NCBI GenBank assembly: GCA_002498455.1
Contig: DAHO01000069.1
Location: 8,408-17,942, forward strand
Direction of reading: 5' to 3'
Source of the DNA: Euryarchaeota archaeon UBA602
GTDB taxonomy: Archaea > Thermoplasmatota > Poseidoniia > Poseidoniales > Thalassarchaeaceae
DNA length: 9,535 bases
The notes beneath the pieces are model-generated. The model made no database searches. It was not told where the DNA came from and was given only the letters and a program-made list of their open reading frames with translations. Position 1 is the first letter of the stretch. Each line of letters starts with the position of its first letter. Positions 1-6,947 of the stretch are shown piece by piece. A program made the translations under genes and the position numbers.

Positions 1-61
1 TACCCATACGTGAGATACTCACTCAAGGGTGGGGATGGGTGTGGAAACAATAATTCGTGTC
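1..61. other. Left-edge spacer, possibly holding the end of a convergent gene
   Basis: This short stretch lies beyond the stop codon of the acyltransferase gene. On the plus strand one frame is open from the window edge (base 3) to a TAA at 51-53 and would encode the tail PIREILTQGWGWVWKQ. That could be the C-terminus of a gene converging on the acyltransferase, but sixteen codons are too few to tell. The minus strand shows no clear hairpin terminator here. Confidence 0.15.
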
Positions 62-1369
62 TTATTCGATTAAACCTGCACCGATAATCAAAATCAATAA
101 CATTAGAATCATCCCTACGGCGAGGGCGTTAAAGATCAATGAAAACACGATCCGAGTGCCCTTCTCTTGGGCTCGATTGTAAGGATACAGTTTGTTGACT
201 TCTTCGTTTCCACCCTTGATACCGAACAAGGGTCGGAAAAGGGATGCTCGCCGAGCAATTTCAAAGCAAATCATCACGCCCACAAAGACGGCAAGGGTTC
301 CAATCACCATCGATATGTAATACCCCAACCCAATCAAAGCGAACAAGGCTATCGGGAGGAACGTTAAGTGCATGTGAACAATGTAGGTGGGATAGACCGC
401 CTCGTTGAGGTAGGCGAGCCATTTGCTGGGTTTGTTGAGGATTTTGGAAGCCCAACTGAAGATAAGGAGGCACCAGAACCAGGCATGGAAGGACTGAATC
501 AGCGCAGCGATGGTTGGTTCAATTGCAAATGCATTGTATCCCTCCGCCACCCATCCGCCTTCGTAAATGTGAGGTGTTTCGAACATCTCGCCACTAATGA
601 ACCAAATCAGAGCTAATACGGGCGTGGTGACAGTCACGGGGACCCGAATACGGTCGATGGCAGCAAAGTAATCCTCCTTGGCTGCAATCATCAAGTATCC
701 AAACAGGAAGTAGAGCATGTAGCGTGGAAACTCCCACCACATCCCCACTTCTCCAAATCCCCATGGCTTGAACAAAATATTACTGAGCGTGAGAACGAGA
801 GGTGGTAACAAAAGAAGACCCATGCCGTGGCGAACATTCAGTAACGAACGAGTCATTTGGACGATTTTACCATCTGGATTGTTACGTACGTGCGAGAACA
901 AGGGTGTTAGAAGAACGGAGTAAATCAACAGGTTGTAAATGAACCAAAGGTGGCCGTACGGCATATCGTCTCCACCGGGGAAGAGTTCGAAGAGACGAGC
1001 GGTTGTTCCCAACGGATCAAAGATGCCAAAGAAGAGGATGTAGGTTCCAAACAACAGGGGTATTCCGAGACGTGAAAAGCGTTCTTTGATGTAAACGCCC
1101 CAAGTTCGCCTTCGAAAAGCGAACGCTGTCCCCATGCCTGATATGACAAACAAAGCCGCCAGTCGCCACTGATGCATTACGCCGATGATGAAGAACAACG
1201 GGAGGTTGAAAATCTCCATACTGCTGTCTTCACCCTCAAGTGTACCGAGCGAAAAAACAGCATAATGAAACCAAATGAGTAGGCCAAAAAGAATGACTCT
1301 CAACCAGTCAACATCATGACGTCGCGTATTATGTTGTGACAAGGCCGATAGAGGATTATTGTTGTTCAT
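62..1369 (-). CDS. Acyltransferase-3 family (OafA/OpgC-like) integral membrane protein
   Basis: A 435-residue polytopic protein with about ten or eleven predicted membrane helices. It fits the acyltransferase-3 family, which moves acyl groups (often acetyl or succinyl) onto sugars or other envelope molecules across the membrane. The N-terminal signature is visible: RRHDVDWLR (16-24) followed by a helix carrying FHY with His35, the expected position of the conserved family histidine. Further family-like patches are FVISG (74-78), the basic loop up to RLGIPLLFG (100-108), GHLWF (139-143) and VHMH (331-334). The family core seems to end near FRPLFG (378-383). About 50 more residues follow, including an additional hydrophobic helix (407-433). 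The ATG at 1367-1369 is chosen because it places the DWLR helix at the N-terminus. A purine-rich GAGGGGG lies 12 bases upstream, which is rather far for a ribosome site. The substrate cannot be told from sequence. Its position 53 bases after a secreted glycosidase-like lipoprotein suggests surface-glycan modification, which is inference. Confidence 0.85.
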   Translation of the reverse strand: MNNNNPLSALSQHNTRRHDVDWLRVILFGLLIWFHYAVFSLGTLEGEDSSMEIFNLPLFFIIGVMHQWRLAALFVISGMGTAFAFRRRTWGVYIKERFSRLGIPLLFGTYILFFGIFDPLGTTARLFELFPGGDDMPYGHLWFIYNLLIYSVLLTPLFSHVRNNPDGKIVQMTRSLLNVRHGMGLLLLPPLVLTLSNILFKPWGFGEVGMWWEFPRYMLYFLFGYLMIAAKEDYFAAIDRIRVPVTVTTPVLALIWFISGEMFETPHIYEGGWVAEGYNAFAIEPTIAALIQSFHAWFWCLLIFSWASKILNKPSKWLAYLNEAVYPTYIVHMHLTFLPIALFALIGLGYYISMVIGTLAVFVGVMICFEIARRASLFRPLFGIKGGNEEVNKLYPYNRAQEKGTRIVFSLIFNALAVGMILMLLILIIGAGLIE

Positions 1370-1422
1370 AATCGCAAGAGACCCCCTCTGAATCGTATAC
1401 GATCGCGTAGGTACAGACTAGA
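1370..1422 (-). promoter_or_regulatory. Spacer before the acyltransferase with a 12-bp palindrome and a weak ribosome site
   Basis: This 53-base gap is the longest between the five linked genes. It contains a perfect palindrome, ATCGTATACGAT (1392-1403), which could be an operator or the core of an AT-containing promoter element. On the minus strand GAGGGGG (1382-1388) lies 12 bases before the ATG and is the only Shine-Dalgarno-like run. No convincing archaeal TATA box plus BRE is visible, so a separate promoter is possible but not shown. Confidence 0.25.
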
Positions 1423-4400
1423 CTATTCATCCCGTGCTACACACTCTTCTTCACGCAAGATTTCAACCAATGTAAAACTCGAATCCCCATCATCCTCAAT
1501 CGGTGTGGGTGATGCACTGGAATCAATCTGTGGACTCGCTTGTGCACTGATGTTGGTGTAGTATACAATCCAAATGTTCGCATGGATGTTCTGGTTGGCT
1601 CCTGATTGCTCGTTCTGTGGAACGTAATTTTGACCGTTGTACAATCCTTGGTAACGCATACTGTTTTGGCCGCTGGTCCAATCAATCCAATCGGTGATGT
1701 CAAAGACCCAAGGCTTGACATCTTGCCCTGCACACCAGCCTGCTCTACCAAACGGCCAGGAACCCAACTGATTGGCGTTGGCCCCATTGCCCATTTCCTT
1801 GGCACAACCCTCTGAATCAGAAGAAACCGAATTATTGCCTGCCATGGGATGATCTTCTTGGGTCACGAATCCGTTCATGCTGTATCGATGCTCATGATTG
1901 CAGAATTCTGCACAATTGGCGTTGTCCTTTCCAAATCCATGACCGGTAATGACCGCGTAGATTTCGACTTTTTCTGTGCCGGGAGGAATCTGTAAATCGT
2001 GCAGGCGCTTGTATTGTGACTCATTGTTGTACTCGCCGCGGAATGCACCACCATTGAATGCCAACTCCCCTACAGTCGGTCGTAGGCCATCATCATCCCA
2101 ATTAGACAAATACACACTCACGTTCAACCAACCACCATTGGCACCACGGTAGCGGAACATTCGCTCCCCACCGTCTTGCAGTTCAAACAGCCGGGGGGAG
2201 ATATCAGTCAACCAACGACCCTCACGGCCATAGGTGGTAATCCAGTAACCAAATTCAGTTGTGCAGGTTGAGGTATTGTTTACCTCATCACAGATCTGCA
2301 TGTATTGACTGTAATCCCATTCATGGCATCCACCGTAGGACCCGTCTGCTTTCTGGTACCGGTCCCGATGCTCGCTACATCCGTGATGCATGTACAATTC
2401 CATCGTATTGAATTGCTGCATGACACTGGCATTGGGGAATACCCCGTTTGAGGTGGACGCGTGACCGCCGCCCCAACCCCCGTTGTGGCGGTGATTGACC
2501 ATGATATCGACAACGGTGACACTGGGGTCATGGCGACGCATTTCAATTGGGAATTCCGCGTTGAATTGCTGGGACATCTTACCGATGTAGTCGAATCGAT
2601 ACTGGACCCCATGTGTGCCGGCCCAATTGTACAGTGACCCGATTTCACGCCATTGCTGGAATCGATCGATGCCATAGTAAAATGTACTCCAATCTCCAAT
2701 CACATTGCCCAATGATCCTCCAATACCTCCAGCTTGCTGGTCGATATAGTGAACATTTGAATCGACCCAAGCCTTGTCTGCCTCACTAAGTCCATTTCGA
2801 TATGAATTGACTCGAGCGTTCATTGCATCAATATCTGAGCGATAGTCGGAGTCAAAAGAACCGAAGAAAACGTGACCATTTTCAGGTACCTGGTTTAGCA
2901 ATCGACCCACATTCTGACTCCACAGGGATGACATGTATGAGTTCGAATCTTGGTTGAAGATGAACAGATAGGTGCTTTCCCCATCCCAATCTCTGGACAT
3001 TACCCAATTCCCAGATTTGGTCTGAACGGTGAAATCTCCAACGATGCCAAATCGTTCTGTAGAATAAGGCCCAGTGTTCCAATCAAGGGGGATTTGCAGA
3101 AGGTTACAACCATCTGCATCAACGGTCCAACGTGGATGTTGATTTGAGTTCGGACACTGGTCAACGTTGGCAAAGACCCCGTCGGAATCCAAGTCGGCAC
3201 AGCCGAGTCCATTGACCTCAAGTCCAGTGGGCGTTCCCGGGCATTGGTCCGCATCGTCCATGATACCGTCTCCGTCTTCGTCCCATTCGTATGCTGCACA
3301 ACCAAATTCATTGACGACAGAGCCGATTATGGTGCGATTGCACCAATCGTCCATGTCAGGAACCATGTCAGCATCATCATCACCGTCTTCATCAAAGTCG
3401 CGGCACCCATCCATGTCGTAATCGGTCTCATTGGTCCGCTCCCAACCAATCACGCCTTTCGGACAATCATCACTGACATCCAAGGCCCCATCGTTGTCAT
3501 CATCAGGGTCCGTGGTCAAATCATGACAGCCGTCACGATCGTAATCTGAGGCGCCTGTTGAGAACCAACCTGCAGCACTGAATGGACAGTTATCAGTCAA
3601 GTCTGGAATCGTATCATCATCATCGTCAAGATCCTCTGATGCATCTTGACACCCGTCTCCATCGTGGTCAAGAGAAGTATTGTAGGAGTCCCAACCGATT
3701 AAACCCCGGCCACACCGATCGGAAGAATCCGGTCGCCCGTCGTCATCATCATCGGTATCTTCCGAGGTATCGTGACATCCGTCACTGTCGATATCATTGG
3801 TTAAATCAGAATTGAACGCAATACTGCTTTCAGGACAACGATCGAACTCATCGGGTATACCATCACCGTCCAAATCTGGATTTGCTTCACTGAACATGAA
3901 AACATAGACGTCTGCTGTGGCTGTTGTGAGTTCGTAGAGACCGCAAGTAATGGTGAATGTTCCATTGAATGAGTAATCAAACACATCTAACTGAACCGAA
4001 CCATACTCTCCTGAGATGGTTACAGCTTGCCTTCGCTCCATTTCATCTTCCCAGATGCCTGAACATGAGATAAGGGATGTATGAGTAATCTTGACGCGAG
4101 CAATCGTCGACTCACCAGATTCTGCATAGATTATGGGCGGGAATGGAGAGACGGTTACGGGGTCTTCAGGTGCCGGTGAAATCGTAGTCGATGCATCGAT
4201 GGTTTCGGTGAGGCCACCTTCGCTTGTCAAAGTCAGTTGAATGTTGTACGTTCCCGAGGGTAATACTCCAAAGTCAACAGAAAAACGGCCGGTTTCATCG
4301 ATGGTGACTGCGCCTTGGACGGCACCGTTGGCAATCGAGGCAATGATGATGCCACCAACCTGTTCACAATTGCATTGACCATTCAACACAACGCGTTGAT

Positions 4401-4551
4401 CGTGTGCAAAGAGTTGGATTTCATCCAAGGTAATCTCGAGTGGGGCTTCGGCCGGAACTGCGACCGTTTCCTCACCCTCATCGAGAAGACCCAGGCAACC
4501 GGAGGATAGCATCAGCAATGTTAGCACAATGGCGTGCCCTATTCGCCGCAT
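1423..4551 (-). CDS. Large secreted lipoprotein with calcium-binding repeats and a PNGase F-like C-terminal module
   Basis: A 1042-residue cell-surface protein. Residues 1-19 form a lipoprotein signal (two Arg, a hydrophobic core, lipobox LSSGC with Cys19). Residues about 50-125 and 130-220 look like two beta-sandwich or Ig-like segments; Cys163 and Cys203 have spacing suitable for an Ig disulfide. Residues 226-482 are Asp/Cys-rich thrombospondin-3-like repeats. Residues about 485-715 are a domain I do not recognise. Residues about 720-1000 resemble peptide-N-glycosidase F, an amidase that removes N-glycans from asparagine: CHEWD (742-746) matches the segment with Asp60, and NCAEFC (879-884) matches the segment with Glu206. 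The start at 4549-4551 is preferred over a GTG at 4686. The longer form would bury the signal peptide behind 45 residues and overlap the upstream gene. No Shine-Dalgarno site precedes this ATG, which starts 25 bases after the upstream stop, so translation is probably coupled. No C-terminal anchor is seen; the lipid on Cys19 would hold it to the membrane. Confidence 0.85.
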   Translation of the reverse strand: MRRIGHAIVLTLLMLSSGCLGLLDEGEETVAVPAEAPLEITLDEIQLFAHDQRVVLNGQCNCEQVGGIIIASIANGAVQGAVTIDETGRFSVDFGVLPSGTYNIQLTLTSEGGLTETIDASTTISPAPEDPVTVSPFPPIIYAESGESTIARVKITHTSLISCSGIWEDEMERRQAVTISGEYGSVQLDVFDYSFNGTFTITCGLYELTTATADVYVFMFSEANPDLDGDGIPDEFDRCPESSIAFNSDLTNDIDSDGCHDTSEDTDDDDDGRPDSSDRCGRGLIGWDSYNTSLDHDGDGCQDASEDLDDDDDTIPDLTDNCPFSAAGWFSTGASDYDRDGCHDLTTDPDDDNDGALDVSDDCPKGVIGWERTNETDYDMDGCRDFDEDGDDDADMVPDMDDWCNRTIIGSVVNEFGCAAYEWDEDGDGIMDDADQCPGTPTGLEVNGLGCADLDSDGVFANVDQCPNSNQHPRWTVDADGCNLLQIPLDWNTGPYSTERFGIVGDFTVQTKSGNWVMSRDWDGESTYLFIFNQDSNSYMSSLWSQNVGRLLNQVPENGHVFFGSFDSDYRSDIDAMNARVNSYRNGLSEADKAWVDSNVHYIDQQAGGIGGSLGNVIGDWSTFYYGIDRFQQWREIGSLYNWAGTHGVQYRFDYIGKMSQQFNAEFPIEMRRHDPSVTVVDIMVNHRHNGGWGGGHASTSNGVFPNASVMQQFNTMELYMHHGCSEHRDRYQKADGSYGGCHEWDYSQYMQICDEVNNTSTCTTEFGYWITTYGREGRWLTDISPRLFELQDGGERMFRYRGANGGWLNVSVYLSNWDDDGLRPTVGELAFNGGAFRGEYNNESQYKRLHDLQIPPGTEKVEIYAVITGHGFGKDNANCAEFCNHEHRYSMNGFVTQEDHPMAGNNSVSSDSEGCAKEMGNGANANQLGSWPFGRAGWCAGQDVKPWVFDITDWIDWTSGQNSMRYQGLYNGQNYVPQNEQSGANQNIHANIWIVYYTNISAQASPQIDSSASPTPIEDDGDSSFTLVEILREEECVARDE
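1552..2394 (-). other. PNGase F-like module (residues about 720-1000)
   Basis: From memory of the Elizabethkingia PNGase F sequence, several blocks line up in the same order. CDEWD with Asp60 aligns with CHEWD (742-746). GRFITPY aligns with GYWITTY (768-774). TEKAYLRTTISGWG aligns with TEKVEIYAVITGHG (859-872). CAEWC with Glu206 aligns with CAEFC (880-884). The block ending DRAGWCPG aligns with GRAGWCAG (935-942). The cysteines forming PNGase F disulfides 204-208 and 231-252 have equivalents at 880-884 and 916-940, and 51-56 may correspond to 725-742 with an insertion. Glu118 has no clear equivalent: the segment RYRGANGGW (800-808) has no acid at that point. PNGase F is built of two eight-stranded jelly-roll halves, which would split here near residue 825. 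Confidence 0.82.
3106..3876 (-). repeat. Tandem thrombospondin-type-3-like calcium-binding repeats (residues 226-482)
   Basis: A run of Asp-rich repeats with the alternating elements DxDGDGxxD, DDDDD and D-x-CP. The first four are very regular, with cysteines of the D-x-C element at residues 239, 280, 322, 363 and 404, a period of 41-42 residues (about 124 bases). Between them lies a second cysteine in DGC (259, 301, 342, 383) and a GW pair (286-287, 328-329, 369-370) in three units. The last units (residues 405-482) are shorter and closer to the classic thrombospondin-3 spacing. In this family the acidic loops bind calcium and the cysteines pair to stiffen a rod. Here it probably acts as a stalk that holds the catalytic module away from the cell surface. 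At the DNA level the Asp runs appear as catcatcatc triplet stretches. Confidence 0.88.
4495..4551 (-). other. Lipoprotein signal peptide and lipobox
   Basis: The first 19 codons encode two arginines, a hydrophobic stretch and LSSGC, ending at the presumed lipidated Cys19. The downstream residues are acidic (LLDEGEE), typical of the tether after a lipobox. This feature is the main reason for choosing the ATG at 4549-4551. Confidence 0.8.
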
Positions 4552-4576
4552 GTACTTGCGAGTACGGTACAGAACA

Positions 4577-5683
4577 TCAACTGTCCGCCAATTCACTGCG
4601 CCCAGATTGTGTTGGCATGTCCTCAATAATGCAATCTCGTCCATCGTGCTTGAGTAGCAATGGTTTAACGAACAACAGAGGGCCACCGCTGTCTCGCTTT
4701 ATCCGAATGATGATTTCCCAATGTACCGCAATCAGGGGATGATACTCACTACCAGGCCAATCACCTTTCGGCATTGACAAACTGATGGAACCACCCTCAA
4801 GTGGGATGTCAGAGACTTCCCCCCGGGCCTGAACTGGGTGAGGTGAGAGAAACAGGCGCTTAGTATCAGGCCCTTCGAGCGGAGTGGCTTCCCCAAAGCC
4901 GGTCCCGAGTTCAGAATGAGAATATTGTCGAATTGAAAGAGGGGTCGATATCCCCGGTGGATTCTGTTGGCCTTCCTTTCGCCCCAAAGCATGCAATAGC
5001 ATTGGTCGTCTTGGATTCAACAAACCCACCTGGACGTACGCACTTGCTGCAGTCCAACCGCCACGCAATTCAGGGAATTCGACATCGATTTCAAGTGAAG
5101 AACCTGTACAATCTTGATTCCGAGTGGAGATTTTTGGATCTATGGGCAACTCGGTTCGAAACAGTCTTGTTCTTCGAAAATCCCAGACACTCGCCGTTAA
5201 TCGCAGCATGATTGGAAAAAAGAAAATGGGTAGGAACAGCAATAGAAGAATCGGATACTCCAGCATACCCAAGCGTACACTGCCAGCGAATGATTTGTCG
5301 ACGATACCCCAATTCACCAGCGCGGGTTCAAATGAATGAATCGCCAATGATGCAATGATTCCAACTACGGCAAACGGAATGAGGCGACGAGACTGGCGAT
5401 GCAACTTACTCGGTAGAAGAAACCAACCGCTTCTTTCTCGCTCTACACGATGGGGGAAACGTTCTGTCAATGTCGTCCACTCACGATAGTCTGAGAGATC
5501 TCCTTTCGCTCTGCTCACGGTTCGCTTGATGTGAAATCCTGATTCTTGGCCGATGTGAACATTACAGGGAATATCGTCGTTAATCCGAAATGTCTCCTTG
5601 GCAAGTGGCAATTGAGATGCCCTGACCGTGTTCGGGTCAAAGGGAGGCCAACGCAACGAAATCTCAACGATTTTGTCACTCAT
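4577..5683 (-). CDS. Uncharacterised membrane protein with two helices and a C-terminal beta-rich domain
   Basis: A 368-residue protein I cannot assign to a named family. It has no signal peptide. The first 100 residues are polar and soluble (with WPPF at 12-15 and a basic patch near 95-100). Two strongly hydrophobic segments follow at about 101-118 and 141-163, forming a hairpin in the membrane. The remaining 200 residues are soluble and predicted beta-rich. Near the end, SISLSMPKGDWPGSEYHPLI (299-318) is followed by a strand reading HWEIIIRIK (321-329). That pattern recalls arrestin-like or Spo0M-like beta sandwiches, but this is only an impression. If both helices cross the membrane, the two soluble parts face the same side, probably the cytoplasm. 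The start is well supported: GAGGTGA lies 4 bases before the ATG. The gene starts 9 bases after the flavoprotein stop and ends 25 bases before the lipoprotein, so it is almost certainly co-transcribed with both. Confidence 0.75.
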   Translation of the reverse strand: MSDKIVEISLRWPPFDPNTVRASQLPLAKETFRINDDIPCNVHIGQESGFHIKRTVSRAKGDLSDYREWTTLTERFPHRVERERSGWFLLPSKLHRQSRRLIPFAVVGIIASLAIHSFEPALVNWGIVDKSFAGSVRLGMLEYPILLLLFLPIFFFPIMLRLTASVWDFRRTRLFRTELPIDPKISTRNQDCTGSSLEIDVEFPELRGGWTAASAYVQVGLLNPRRPMLLHALGRKEGQQNPPGISTPLSIRQYSHSELGTGFGEATPLEGPDTKRLFLSPHPVQARGEVSDIPLEGGSISLSMPKGDWPGSEYHPLIAVHWEIIIRIKRDSGGPLLFVKPLLLKHDGRDCIIEDMPTQSGRSELADS

Positions 5684-5687
5684 TGAC

Positions 5688-5694
5688 TCACCTC
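5688..5694 (-). promoter_or_regulatory. Strong ribosome binding site overlapping the upstream stop codon
   Basis: On the minus strand the sequence TGAGGTGAGTCAATG contains the flavoprotein stop (TGA, 5693-5695), a seven-base match to the archaeal anti-Shine-Dalgarno (GAGGTGA, 5688-5694) and the next ATG (5681-5683), with 4 bases between site and start. It fixes the start of the membrane protein and points to coupled translation. Confidence 0.85.
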
Positions 5695-6901
5695 AGCCCG
5701 TCAAAAGGGCCCAAGTTGCACGGGCGGCCATCTTGCGGAATTCAGGTACATCCTTGAGTAGGCGGATGCCCAAAGGTACTGGCTTTTCGATGTCCCCTAC
5801 TTCATTGATGAGTGCGATGACATCACTGCGTGCGAAAATCTGGAACGTTTGTTCTAACTCTTCATCATTACATGAAGATACGAATAAATCGCGTAAAATG
5901 CGAGCCCGTTCCAATTCTTTTCGCATCTTCTCCATGGGTTTACAAATTCGCTTCAAATTCGATTCGCTTAATTTGTTTGATTCAACGGCCCCCACCAACT
6001 TGTCTGCTAACAAGTGAACCTGGTCAAATCCGGGGCCAATACCACCACCAGTCGTGGGTTTGCAAAGACCTGCTGCGTCCCCAAAGAGAAGGACACGATT
6101 CTTATGGATTCGACGAAGCATCCCGCTGGCCAATGGTCCACAGAATCGGGCAGTTTCGTGAGTATTTTCAAAACGATGTTTCCACAGAGGATGGTTTCGA
6201 AGTGCATCATAGAGCATTTCACAAGATCGACCACCCAAACGATCGGGGTGAGCCCAAACCCCGATTCGGTGAGTTTCACCATTGGGAATGGCCCATGCAA
6301 ACAAACCCGGTCCGACTTCTTCACCAGAGAACATCTCTAGCCGACCCGGTGGGCCTTCAAAGCCCGCAAGTTCTACCTGAAATCCAACCATGAATTCCTT
6401 CGGGCGACCAAATCGGAAGTATCTGCGAGTCCACGAATGAACACCATCCGCACCACAGAGCAATTTGCAGCGTAATGTCACATCTTTGCCTTCTCTTTGG
6501 ATGGAAACGGTGACACCTTCATCGTCCACCACGGCATCAGTGGGCTTGCTATCTACCCAGAGAGTTGCTCCCGCTTCAATCGCTTGCCGAACACAGCCTT
6601 CATCAAACAATTTTCGACACACGACATGTGTACGCAAAATGGAAGGATCGCCGATTTCAACTCGTGTCCCCAAGGGACTGTGAATCCTAGCACCCCAGAC
6701 GTCGGTTAGGATAGAATCATGCAGACCCACGCGATTCATTGCCGAAGGGGTGACTAAGCCCGCACACTGGAATGGTTTTCCAATTTCCTTGTGCTCTTCA
6801 AGAAGTAAAACATGGAGGCCTCGCTCTGAAAGAATACGCCCCAAGTGACCCCCGACAGGACCGGCGCCGACGATGATGGCATCGTAGTCGTGTCCTGTCA
6901 T
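5693..6901 (-). CDS. Geranylgeranyl reductase family FAD-dependent oxidoreductase
   Basis: A 402-residue flavoprotein of the geranylgeranyl reductase family. In archaea these enzymes saturate the double bonds of geranylgeranyl chains in membrane lipid precursors or respiratory quinones. The N-terminal FAD fold shows VGAGPVGG (11-18) and the ribose-binding acidic end of strand two, LLLEEH (32-37). KPFQCAG (42-48) matches the PxxCxG motif of archaeal members, with Cys46 as the conserved cysteine. FAWAIP (201-206) corresponds to the YxWxFP substrate-pocket motif, with Phe in place of Tyr. The second FAD motif is FGDAAG (273-278) followed by PTTGGG (282-287). The start at 6899-6901 is preferred to a GTG at 6982 because the FAD fold normally begins within about ten residues of the N-terminus and the longer form would overlap the topoisomerase. 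No strong Shine-Dalgarno site precedes it. Which lipid it reduces, and its electron donor, cannot be read from sequence. Related halogenase or hydroxylase-type flavoproteins are the main alternative. Confidence 0.85.
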   Translation of the reverse strand: MTGHDYDAIIVGAGPVGGHLGRILSERGLHVLLLEEHKEIGKPFQCAGLVTPSAMNRVGLHDSILTDVWGARIHSPLGTRVEIGDPSILRTHVVCRKLFDEGCVRQAIEAGATLWVDSKPTDAVVDDEGVTVSIQREGKDVTLRCKLLCGADGVHSWTRRYFRFGRPKEFMVGFQVELAGFEGPPGRLEMFSGEEVGPGLFAWAIPNGETHRIGVWAHPDRLGGRSCEMLYDALRNHPLWKHRFENTHETARFCGPLASGMLRRIHKNRVLLFGDAAGLCKPTTGGGIGPGFDQVHLLADKLVGAVESNKLSESNLKRICKPMEKMRKELERARILRDLFVSSCNDEELEQTFQIFARSDVIALINEVGDIEKPVPLGIRLLKDVPEFRKMAARATWALLTG

Positions 6902-6947
6902 GTTCAGTGGCCACAGTGCGTGACCTATCAGGATTCGCCTTTCAGAA

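Noticed and set aside
2280..2699. A 139-codon open frame on the minus strand in another frame.
   Set aside because: It is a frame shadow of the lipoprotein gene and is low in hydrophobic and structured patterns.
3244..3549. Plus-strand open frames within the repeat region.
   Set aside because: Asp codons (GAT/GAC) read as ATC/GTC on the other strand, giving artificial Ile/Val-rich frames. This explains them fully.
3106..3876. Regularly spaced DNA repeats that could be taken for a CRISPR array or a satellite.
   Set aside because: The repeats keep reading frame and encode Asp/Cys calcium-binding units. There are no identical short repeats with unique spacers.
4552..4686. A 45-residue N-terminal extension of the lipoprotein, starting at a GTG at 4684-4686.
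   Set aside because: It would overlap the membrane protein gene by over 100 bases and place the signal peptide internally. The ATG at 4549-4551 gives a clean lipoprotein signal.
5830..6393. A 187-codon open frame on the plus strand.
   Set aside because: It lies wholly opposite the flavoprotein gene, whose motifs are unmistakable, and its translation shows no domain pattern.
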